From: Lentisphaeria bacterium
GTDB lineage: Bacteria > Verrucomicrobiota > Lentisphaeria > Victivallales > Victivallaceae
Assembly: GCA_022768375.1 (NCBI GenBank)
Contig: JALEMG010000022.1
Coordinates: 1 to 64,000 of the forward strand
Length of the DNA: 64,000 bases
Direction of reading: 5' to 3'
Below the pieces are notes generated by a model. It saw nothing but the letters and a program-made list of their open reading frames with translations, made no database searches and was not told the DNA's origin. Positions 1 to 5,813 of this stretch are shown here, piece after piece. Position numbers and translations under genes: made by a program. Each line of letters opens with the position of its first letter. The first letter of the stretch is position 1.

Positions 1-298
1 GAGAATTGTACCAGCCTCGCAATGTCCCTGGAGCCCATGTCGGTTCAACCGCCGCCAGCAGGTAGTCGTTCAACGCTTTGCCCTTTTGAGCCAAACGGCG
101 TTTATCCGAATCAGTCAGTTCCAGTCGGGCTTTCCCCGTTAACTCCGACAGATGTTCCTCATAAATTCGGATTTTCTCCGCATGGTAGTCCAGCATGGAC
201 TGCATGTTTTTCAGAATGGTTCGCAAATTTCCGTCTTTGACATCACGCATAAAGGCGTTCAGCCGTATCGTCGTCTCGTTCACTTGTTTGCTGTTCAT
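1..298 (-). CDS. Transposase/integrase-like protein, N-terminal part, cut by window edge
   Basis: An open frame runs from an ATG at 298 to the left edge without a stop, giving about 99 residues. A GGAGAG ribosome-binding site lies upstream of the ATG. The protein starts MNSKQVNETT, has a charged helical stretch, then a segment LELTDSDKRRLAQKGKALND followed by PTWAPGTLRGWYN. This resembles the N-terminal helix-turn-helix region of integrase-core (DDE, IS481/IS3-like) transposases, where an 'LTDxxRRRLAxKGKxL' stretch precedes 'TPxTxxRWYxxL'. The catalytic domain would lie outside the window. Family assignment is by pattern only. It marks a mobile-element boundary next to the repeat-protein gene. 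Confidence 0.55.
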   Translation of the reverse strand, partial: MNSKQVNETTIRLNAFMRDVKDGNLRTILKNMQSMLDYHAEKIRIYEEHLSELTGKARLELTDSDKRRLAQKGKALNDYLLAAVEPTWAPGTLRGWYNS

Positions 299-415
299 TT
301 CTGTTATCGCTCTCTCCGGCATGCCGGATGCTGTAATTTATGTAAAGCCGCAATCGCGCGGCAGTATAATATACACCGAATACGAGCTGATTACGAACAG
401 TAAAAGCAGGATTCC

Positions 416-826
416 TTATCTCTTCGTTCCGCGCGTTCGCCCTTGCGAATCGCGGTAGGTGGTTGTGTTTCCGCTCTGCCTGGCTGTTCCGGCGGTTCTG
501 CCTTGAGCATCGCGGTAGGTGGTTGTGTCGCCGGATTTTCGAGCGGTCGCCTGTGTCCGCCCCTGCGCGTCACGGTAGGTCGTGGTATTGCCGTTGACCG
601 TGGCTGTTCCGACCGTCCGCCCTTGGGCATCCCGGTAAATCGTGGTGTTGCCGTTCATCGTTGCCGTTCCAGCCGTTCGGCCTTGGGCATCGCGGTATGT
701 TGTACGATTTCCGCTGGTTGATGCCGTTCCGGCTGTCCGTCCTTGAGCATCCCGGTAAGTCTGCCGGTCGGCGGCAAACAATGCAAAGGAAAGAATTGAA
801 ATACCCAACACAATAAGCTCTTTCAT
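416..826 (-). CDS. Small secreted protein made of six 20-residue repeats
   Basis: The 136-residue product has a signal peptide (MKELIVLGISILSFALFAA) and then five full repeats and one partial repeat of a 20-residue unit with consensus TYRDAQGRTxGTAxxxGNTT. The period in DNA is 60 bp, so the repeats also exist at DNA level, with third-position and linker variation. An ATG with a GAGGTG ribosome-binding site supports the start. The mature protein is polar, rich in Thr, Gly, Arg and Asp, and has no cysteine. Short proteins of this 'YRDAQGRT' kind occur in assorted gut bacteria without known function; a periplasmic or surface beta-repeat is my guess. It lies just downstream of the SnoaL-like gene and probably shares its transcript. 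Confidence 0.8.
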   Translation of the reverse strand: MKELIVLGISILSFALFAADRQTYRDAQGRTAGTASTSGNRTTYRDAQGRTAGTATMNGNTTIYRDAQGRTVGTATVNGNTTTYRDAQGRTQATARKSGDTTTYRDAQGRTAGTARQSGNTTTYRDSQGRTRGTKR

Positions 827-865
827 GGTATCACCTCGTTTTCACACTTGATGGACATAATGCGA

Positions 866-1303
866 TCACTTCAGCGGCAGATTGGTAACACCAAGCTGCT
901 TGAAGATGTCGTAACGGTCGTATTTGGCTCGTTTTTCAATGATTTTTCCCGCGTCGTTGAAAGTGAGCCAGGTCATGAAGTCCATCATGATATGTTTTTT
1001 CGGAGCAGGCACTCCATGCCAGGAATCCCCGAGAAGTGTGCCCTCAAATGTGAGATAGACCGCCACGAAATCGCCATCTGCCGCGATTCTTTCGACTTTC
1101 ATTTTGAAATCGCCGGCGGGATCCATATTTGCCCGCTCGTAATCAATGAATGCCTGCAGACCTTCCAGTTTTGTATGGATCTGCGGATAATAAACGAAAT
1201 TCTCATCGCAGAGTTCGAAGAGCTTGTCATATTGTTTGCTGGCAATCCGTTCATAAAACTTTCTGGCGGTTTCCTTGTTCATCGCGGTTTTCTGCTCGCT
1301 CAT
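866..1303 (-). CDS. SnoaL-like / NTF2-fold protein
   Basis: The 145-residue protein fits the SnoaL-like (NTF2 fold) superfamily of small cone-shaped proteins that include ester cyclases and dehydratases. Support comes from the N-terminal helix (ARKFYERIASKQYDKLFELCDENFVYYP), the following hydrophobic strands, the W-H-G stretch and the strand 'MMDFMTWLTFNDAGKIIEKRAKYDRYDIF'. There is no signal peptide, so it should be cytoplasmic. The start has an AGGAAAGG ribosome-binding site and a good promoter upstream. Its substrate cannot be told from sequence. Confidence 0.7.
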   Translation of the reverse strand: MSEQKTAMNKETARKFYERIASKQYDKLFELCDENFVYYPQIHTKLEGLQAFIDYERANMDPAGDFKMKVERIAADGDFVAVYLTFEGTLLGDSWHGVPAPKKHIMMDFMTWLTFNDAGKIIEKRAKYDRYDIFKQLGVTNLPLK

Positions 1304-1321
1304 GATTTTTTCCTTTCCTGA

Positions 1322-1350
1322 TTTATAAAGGTTGACAGGTTGTTATTCAA
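1322..1350 (-). promoter_or_regulatory. Sigma-70 type promoter of the SnoaL-like gene
   Basis: On the minus strand TTGAAT is followed after 17 bp by TATAAA, just upstream of the ATG at 1303. It matches the promoter form found at many other genes in this window. Confidence 0.65.
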
Positions 1351-1403
1351 TACTTCGGAGACGAAGAGCGTTCACATCTCCGGATTGATTGTATTTCAGG
1401 AAT

Positions 1404-2312
1404 TTATTCCTTCTGCTTATCGGGACATTGCGTGGTCGGGGATTCCGTCTCCAGCGTGGCGTGACCGATTCCATGTTCCGCCAGTTCTTCGTGCAGACGC
1501 TTCCGGGTCTCCTCCCATTTCCGCACATCGCGGAGAACGACATGCGTGGTCAGGGCGTTTTCCGTCGTGCTGATCGGCCAGATGTGGAGATGATGAACCG
1601 CCTCCACATTCGGGTCCTCCAGCAGATGCTCCCGGATGGTCTCGACGTGAATCCCGGCCGGAACTCCGTCCATCGCCAGTCGCACGCTCTCTTTCAGGAG
1701 TCCCCAGGTGGAGAACAGAATCACCACGGCGATCACCAGCCCGATCAGCGGGTCGACGATGTTCCAGCCGGTCCAGAGAATCAGAATTCCGGACAGAACC
1801 ACCCCTACCGAGACCAGCGTGTCGGCCAGCATGTGCAGATAGGCGCCTTTCACATTCAGATCATGCTCCTTTTCCCGCTGGAAGAAGAACACGGTCAGCC
1901 CGTTGATGACCACCCCGATGCCGGCCGTGATGATGATCGGCCAGCCGCCGACCTCCTCCGGAGAGAGAAACTTCCGGATGCACTCCGTCACAATCGCGCC
2001 CACGGCGACCAGAAGGATCGCCGCATTCAGCAGCGACGCCCAGATCGTCCCTTTCCGAAGCCCGTAGGTGTAGTTCGGAAGATAACGTTTTTTCGCCAGC
2101 AGAAATGCGACCAGCGAAATCAACAGCCCGCTCACATCTCCGAGATTGTGTCCCGCATCCGCGAGCAGCCCCATTGAGTTGAAGAGGAATCCCGCCGTGA
2201 ATTCCCCGATGACGAAGAGTGTGTTCAACACGATTCCGAACAGAAATGCACGCCCCTTGACCGCATCCGCGGAGAGTTCGTGATGGTGATGATGATGTTC
2301 ATGAGCCGGCAT
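1404..2312 (-). CDS. Cation diffusion facilitator (CzcD/ZitB-like) metal efflux protein
   Basis: This is a cation diffusion facilitator, which exports Zn(II), Co(II) or similar ions in exchange for protons across the inner membrane. The protein starts MPAHEHHHHHH, a His-rich cytosolic N-terminus typical of zinc transporters. Six membrane segments follow, including the metal-site signatures ADAGHNLGD in TM2 and HMLADTLVS in TM5, and a C-terminal cytosolic domain (VEAVHHLHIWPI). I chose the ATG at 2312 because it has a GGGAGG ribosome-binding site; an upstream in-frame ATG at 2396 lies inside the previous gene. The length of about 302 residues is normal. It is the last gene of an arsR / MBL-hydrolase / CDF operon. 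Confidence 0.92.
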   Translation of the reverse strand: MPAHEHHHHHHELSADAVKGRAFLFGIVLNTLFVIGEFTAGFLFNSMGLLADAGHNLGDVSGLLISLVAFLLAKKRYLPNYTYGLRKGTIWASLLNAAILLVAVGAIVTECIRKFLSPEEVGGWPIIITAGIGVVINGLTVFFFQREKEHDLNVKGAYLHMLADTLVSVGVVLSGILILWTGWNIVDPLIGLVIAVVILFSTWGLLKESVRLAMDGVPAGIHVETIREHLLEDPNVEAVHHLHIWPISTTENALTTHVVLRDVRKWEETRKRLHEELAEHGIGHATLETESPTTQCPDKQKE

Positions 2313-2328
2313 GATCGATTCCTCCCGT

Positions 2329-3114
2329 TCAGAATTCGCAGACTTCCCCGTCTTCCGGGACAAGGAGCCGCGTTTCCAGATGATGTTGCTGGACATAGCG
2401 TTTCAAATCCCGGCGCCAGAGCGTTTCATGACCGACATTGTCCATGTGGCTGGCGATGACGACGGCATGCGGAGCGTGATCGAGCACCGCCTGGACATCT
2501 TCCAGGTCCATGATGATCCGTCCGAAGCCGCGGATGGTCGCCGCCGCCGCATTCACCACGATCACATCGGGTTTGAACGACTCGAGCGCGGCTTTCACAT
2601 AGTCGCACCAGATCGTATCTCCGACGAGGTAGAGGGTTTTCTCCTCCGCCGGGTGACGCATCACGACGCCGCAGGCGGAACTGCGCAGATTCATTTTCTC
2701 GTACAGCAGCCCGATGTTTCCGGGCTGGCCATGCAGGCAGTCGGTTTTGGTGAGCTGAACGCCTTGGAATTCCACTCCGGCGTATTTCAGGATCCGGACA
2801 TCCTGAAATCCCTTCGCCCGCAACGTCTCCCCGTCGATCTCGTCCTGCACGAAAACCACCATGGATTTCGGAATCCTCTCCATGGCCGTTTCATCGAAGT
2901 GATCGAAATGCAGATGGGTCGCGATGACGGCGTCCACATCCAGAATTTCATCCAGCGGCAGCGGCAGATCACTCACCGGACAGCGCAAATCCGGATTCGG
3001 AGAGCCCGGAATCGGCGGAATCGATTCCTTGGCCCCCAGCCACGGATCCACGAGGAACCGCACCCCCCCGAAGGTCACGATCGCCGTCGCACTTCTGATT
3101 TCCTGAAATTTCAT
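2329..3114 (-). CDS. Metallo-beta-lactamase-fold hydrolase (UlaG-like)
   Basis: The 261-residue protein has the metallo-beta-lactamase fold. The metal-binding motif THLHFDHFD (HxHxDH) is present, with later ligands in LVGDTIW and ASHMDN, and an N-terminal 'FLVDPWLG' strand typical of UlaG-like (COG2220) hydrolases. There is no signal peptide. A GGAGGAG ribosome-binding site precedes the ATG. It lies between an ArsR repressor gene and a CDF efflux gene, about 60 bp and 16 bp away, so it belongs to a metal-stress operon. Its substrate is unknown. Confidence 0.88.
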   Translation of the reverse strand: MKFQEIRSATAIVTFGGVRFLVDPWLGAKESIPPIPGSPNPDLRCPVSDLPLPLDEILDVDAVIATHLHFDHFDETAMERIPKSMVVFVQDEIDGETLRAKGFQDVRILKYAGVEFQGVQLTKTDCLHGQPGNIGLLYEKMNLRSSACGVVMRHPAEEKTLYLVGDTIWCDYVKAALESFKPDVIVVNAAAATIRGFGRIIMDLEDVQAVLDHAPHAVVIASHMDNVGHETLWRRDLKRYVQQHHLETRLLVPEDGEVCEF

Positions 3115-3174
3115 TTTTCTCCTCCTGTTTATTTATCATTTTATGAAATGTTGAATTGCTGAACAAAAAAAATA

Positions 3175-3549
3175 TCACCCTTTCAACTGCATGAGGTGAT
3201 CGATCAGCTGCTTCCGCTGCTGCTCCATGCAGACGTTCTTTTCTTCTGAGGAAAGACGGTTGAATTCGTCGCGCGCTTCCATGAAACGGATCATCCAGGG
3301 AATGCACGGATACGCAAGTCGGTAAAAAACGTGTTTGCCGCGCTTGTCGCACTCCACGACATGCGCTTTCTTCAAAACGTTCAGATGCTGGCTGATCGAG
3401 GAAAACTCCTCGCCGGTTCCGGTGACGAAATCACAGACGCAGAGTTCCTTCCCCTCCAGATTTTTCGCAATCCAGAGCCGGGTCGGATGTCCCAGCGCCT
3501 TGAATACCTCCGCGAGGTTGGCAAGTTCTCTGGTTTCATCGTTTGCCAT
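3175..3549 (-). CDS. ArsR/SmtB-family metal-responsive repressor
   Basis: A 124-residue winged-helix repressor. The N-terminal segment FKALGHPTRLWIAKNL is the family signature. The metal site ELCVCDF closely matches the ELCVCDL motif of ArsR, CadC and SmtB proteins at the DNA-recognition helix, so binding of a thiophilic metal such as Cd, Pb, As or Zn would release DNA. The recognition helix follows (SSISQHLNVLKKAHVVECDKRGKHVFYRL). Downstream genes encode an MBL-fold hydrolase and a CDF exporter, consistent with repressor-controlled efflux. An AT-rich inverted repeat covers its own promoter. Confidence 0.92.
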   Translation of the reverse strand: MANDETRELANLAEVFKALGHPTRLWIAKNLEGKELCVCDFVTGTGEEFSSISQHLNVLKKAHVVECDKRGKHVFYRLAYPCIPWMIRFMEARDEFNRLSSEEKNVCMEQQRKQLIDHLMQLKG

Positions 3550-3569
3550 TGAAAACTTCTCCTTTCAAC

Positions 3570-3604
3570 ATTTTATAATATAATGTAATGATAAAATTTA
3601 TCAA
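3570..3604 (-). promoter_or_regulatory. arsR promoter with overlapping operator-like inverted repeat
   Basis: On the minus strand TTGATA and TATATT are 16 bp apart. The arms ATTTTATAATATA (3570-3582) and TAATGATAAAAT (3586-3597) form an imperfect inverted repeat over the -10 region. This is where an ArsR repressor would be expected to bind for autoregulation. Confidence 0.6.
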
Positions 3605-3712
3605 GCAGAGAAAAGATTTTTTTCATGAATTTTCCGGCCGACGGAGTCGATCCTTCACTCTTGGAACGGGAATCCTGTTGATTTCCGGGACAAGAGTGCT
3701 CCGGTTCGTGCG

Positions 3713-3824
3713 TCAATCTTCCGGGCACGGATCGGGAATACCGAGATATTCGAAGTAGTTGTGCCCCCAGTCGCTCATGGCATTGACGATCGGCACGAGG
3801 GTTTTGCCCAGATCCGTCACGATA
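3713..3824 (-). pseudogene. C-terminal remnant of an HxlR-family regulator
   Basis: The last roughly 34 codons read VTDLGKTLVPIVNAMSDWGH followed by NYFEYLGIPDPCPED and a stop. This is the conserved C-terminal wing and helix of HxlR-type winged-helix regulators ('YSLTxLGKTLxPIxxAMxxWG'). The upstream half of the domain (CP...GKW...LRF.EL) is missing in every minus-strand frame, and the wing strand just before the match looks frame-shifted by a base. It is a decayed fragment joined to an unrelated exonuclease fragment on the other strand. Confidence 0.65.
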
Positions 3825-4103
3825 GCCCACAACCTCGACTTTGACATGCGTTTTATCTTCCGGACTTTCCCGGCGGAATCCAAGGTATTCTCTCGGCACG
3901 GCCGGGACAGCATGAGACTGGCACTTGCCGTCAATGATATTTTCCGCCGAGAAACCGGCGAGGACAAATTTCCAAGTGTCTCGCTTCGGGCGGTGAAAGA
4001 CATTCTCAATATTTCGGGAGAGTCCTGTCATCACGCCTTGGAAGATGCCAAAGATGCCGCACATGCTTATCGGAAACTCACAGAACTTTTGACGCAGGCG
4101 TAA
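3822..4103 (+). pseudogene. C-terminal half of a DnaQ-like (DEDDh) 3'-5' exonuclease
   Basis: The frame starting at IAHNLDFDMRF carries the ExoII motif (HNxxFDxRF) and later the ExoIII motif SCHHALEDAKDAAHAYRKL, with the expected 'SLRAVKDILNI' helix between them. This matches the second half of DEDDh exonuclease domains such as DNA polymerase III epsilon. The first half, with the ExoI D-x-E motif, is absent; the sequence there instead encodes the HxlR remnant on the opposite strand. No start codon or ribosome-binding site fits, so I call it a fragment. Confidence 0.7.
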
Positions 4104-4599
4104 TGTCATGCGCTTTTTCAAAATATCGAACATCCGGCTTTGGTTTTAACCTCAACAGAGAACGTGAAAACCATAAAGTCTGATGTTCGATTCCCATTGG
4201 AGTGCCGTTTGAGAATTTTTCGAGAAGGCAAATACCAACCATTTTTACGTTGTCTCGAACTTCGCCGACTTTTCGTTTGAGGCGGGAAAAGCCTGTTTTA
4301 TTCTCAAAACGGCAATTTTGAAGGATGGCGGGACAAAAAGTCGGCGGCAGAGAATTTGGTTAAAAACAGAGATTTTCCGGACTTTAAGGGTTTACTCGAT
4401 GTGTGTTTCCGCAAATCATTGCTCTCTAAAGTGTTATGAAGTATTACAAATCGAAAGGTCGGCGACTTTTCAAAACAGAGAATTTGCCGGAAGCGCCTGC
4501 GAAACACACCGGAGAAAAGCCAGAGAGGACGTTCTCTATCGGGTATTTTCTCTGCGGAAGAGTCTTCGCAATGCGTTCATTTTCAGCCACAAACGCGCA
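4104..4599. other. About 500 bp with no recognisable gene
   Basis: This stretch is less GC-rich than its surroundings and no frame gives a recognisable product. It has loose repeats of the type CAGAGAATTTGNCGG and GTCGGCGRC (for example near 4265, 4339, 4380 and 4458). It may be decayed DNA linked to the neighbouring gene-fragment scar. Confidence 0.5.
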
Positions 4600-4634
4600 T
4601 AAAAAGAAAAAGTCCAGCCGAAAGGACTGGACTT
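4600..4634 (-). terminator. Rho-independent terminator of tRNA-Pro
   Basis: On the minus strand an 8-bp stem AAGTCCAG / CTGGACTT with a 9-nt loop is followed by a T-rich run (the plus-strand A run at 4601-4610). It lies 16 nt beyond the 3' end of the tRNA. Confidence 0.8.
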
Positions 4635-4650
4635 CAGAGAACAAAAAAAA

Positions 4651-4729
4651 TGGTCGGGATAGCGAGATTCGAACTCGCGACCTTTTGACCCCCAGTCAAA
4701 CGCGCTAAACCAGACTGCGCTATATCCCG
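4651..4729 (-). tRNA. tRNA-Pro (anticodon GGG)
   Basis: The minus strand folds into a full cloverleaf. The acceptor stem is CGGGATA / TATCCCG with discriminator A and encoded CCA. The D stem is GCGC / GCGC, the anticodon stem TTTGA / TCAAA with loop CTGGGGG, and the T arm GCGAG-TTCGAAT-CTCGC. The anticodon GGG reads CCC and CCU proline codons. It has its own promoter and terminator, so it is a single-gene unit. Confidence 0.97.
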
Positions 4730-4740
4730 ATCTTCCCCCT

Positions 4741-4769
4741 AATATACACCGCGTCACGGGGGATTTCAA
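4741..4769 (-). promoter_or_regulatory. Promoter of tRNA-Pro
   Basis: Minus-strand TTGAAA, a 17-bp spacer and TATATT end 12 bp before the tRNA 5' end. It has the same form as the protein-gene promoters in this window. Confidence 0.8.
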
Positions 4770-4838
4770 GCGGAGAAAACAATTTTCTCCCCGGGAGCAT
4801 CCGGGCAAAAAATTTTTCCGAATTTTCTTCGCCGCCGC

Positions 4839-4867
4839 TTGCAATCTGCCGACTGTGCGGTTATATT
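4839..4867 (+). promoter_or_regulatory. Promoter of nrdG-nrdD
   Basis: TTGCAA, a 17-bp spacer and TATATT. The expected transcription start near 4874 coincides with the first NrdR-type box. Confidence 0.8.
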
Positions 4868-4873
4868 CACCAA

Positions 4874-4922
4874 CAACAAGATATTGTGGGTCCTACCCGG
4901 ACGACCCCACTATATCTTGTGG
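4874..4922 (+). promoter_or_regulatory. nrdR box: Two tandem NrdR-box-like operators
   Basis: CAACAAGATATTGTGG (4874-4889) and CCACTATATCTTGTGG (4907-4922) both fit the 16-bp palindromic NrdR box (consensus near ACACwATATATwGTGT). Their centres are 33 bp apart, about three helical turns, which is how NrdR boxes are normally paired. They cover the predicted start point of the class III ribonucleotide reductase operon, so dATP/ATP-sensing NrdR repression is expected. The two boxes can also pair with each other as an RNA hairpin, an alternative reading. Confidence 0.78.
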
Positions 4923-5020
4923 TAGGAGGGGGGAGGCATTCCCCGGTCAGGCACCCGAAAAAACGGGTGCACAGGCCGGGATTTGCTGTCGTAAAAGCGG
5001 TATTTTGAGGAGAAAAAACG

Positions 5021-5719
5021 ATGCGTTTGGGGTTGCAGAAACTGACTTTGCTGGATTTTCCCGGCGAGGTGGCCTGCACGGTATTCAGTTGCGGATGCAA
5101 TTTCCGGTGTCCCTTCTGTCACAACGCGTCGCTGGTGCTCTCCGCCGGAGACGAACTGCTGCCGGACGCCGAGGTGCTGGCGTTTCTCCGCAAGCGGGCG
5201 GGGATTTTGGACGGCGTCTGCTTCACCGGCGGAGAACCGCTGCTGCACGAGGCCGTTCCCGATTTCATGCGTCAGGTCAAAGAGATGGGATACAAGGTAA
5301 AACTTGACACCAACGGCTCGTTCCCGGAGCGGCTGCAGCGGGTGCTGGAATCCCGTGTGGCGGATTATGTGGCGATGGATATCAAAAATTCCCCGGCCAA
5401 GTACGCCGAAACCAGCGGCTGCGGGAACGCGCTCCCGCTGGTGGAACGCAGCGTCGAACTGCTCATGGCCGGTGCCGTGCCTTACGAATTTCGGACCACC
5501 GTGACCGGCAATCTGCACGAAGCGGAGGATTTCGCGGCCATCGGGCGCTGGATCGCCGGAGCGCCGCGGTATTTCCTGCAGGCATTTTTGGAATCCGGCG
5601 AAGTGCTGGTCCCGGACCCCGGTTACGCGGTTTCCACGGAGAAACTGGCCGCGTGTCTGGCGGCGGTCCGGCCCTTCGTTCCGGCGGCGGCGATCCGGGG
5701 ACGGGAACCGGGAAAATGA
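5021..5719 (+). CDS. nrdG: Anaerobic ribonucleoside-triphosphate reductase activating protein
   Basis: A 232-residue radical-SAM protein that places the glycyl radical on NrdD. The iron-sulfur motif is C26-x3-C30-x2-C33 (CNFRCPFC), within the N-terminal signature LQKLTLLDFPGEVACTVFSCGCNF. A glycine-rich SAM-binding stretch CFTGGEPLL follows, then KLDTNG and the DYVAMDIKNSP strand. These features match the longer NrdG2-type activases rather than the short E. coli type. It precedes nrdD by about 95 bp behind shared NrdR-type boxes. Confidence 0.93.
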   Translation: MRLGLQKLTLLDFPGEVACTVFSCGCNFRCPFCHNASLVLSAGDELLPDAEVLAFLRKRAGILDGVCFTGGEPLLHEAVPDFMRQVKEMGYKVKLDTNGSFPERLQRVLESRVADYVAMDIKNSPAKYAETSGCGNALPLVERSVELLMAGAVPYEFRTTVTGNLHEAEDFAAIGRWIAGAPRYFLQAFLESGEVLVPDPGYAVSTEKLAACLAAVRPFVPAAAIRGREPGK

Positions 5720-5813
5720 AGCGGCGGCATGCCCGGACAAATAATGGGAAAATACAGTTCTGAGGACTGAAAGTAAAAAAGGTTGTTCAATTCAGGAAAG
5801 GGGAAGCGGAGCA

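Noticed and set aside
416-826. CRISPR array
   Set aside because: The 60-bp units are in-frame coding repeats without spacers of constant length; no cas genes occur in the window.
4868-4930. Riboswitch upstream of nrdG
   Set aside because: The inverted symmetry is better explained by two NrdR-type boxes at the correct helical spacing; no known riboswitch core is visible.
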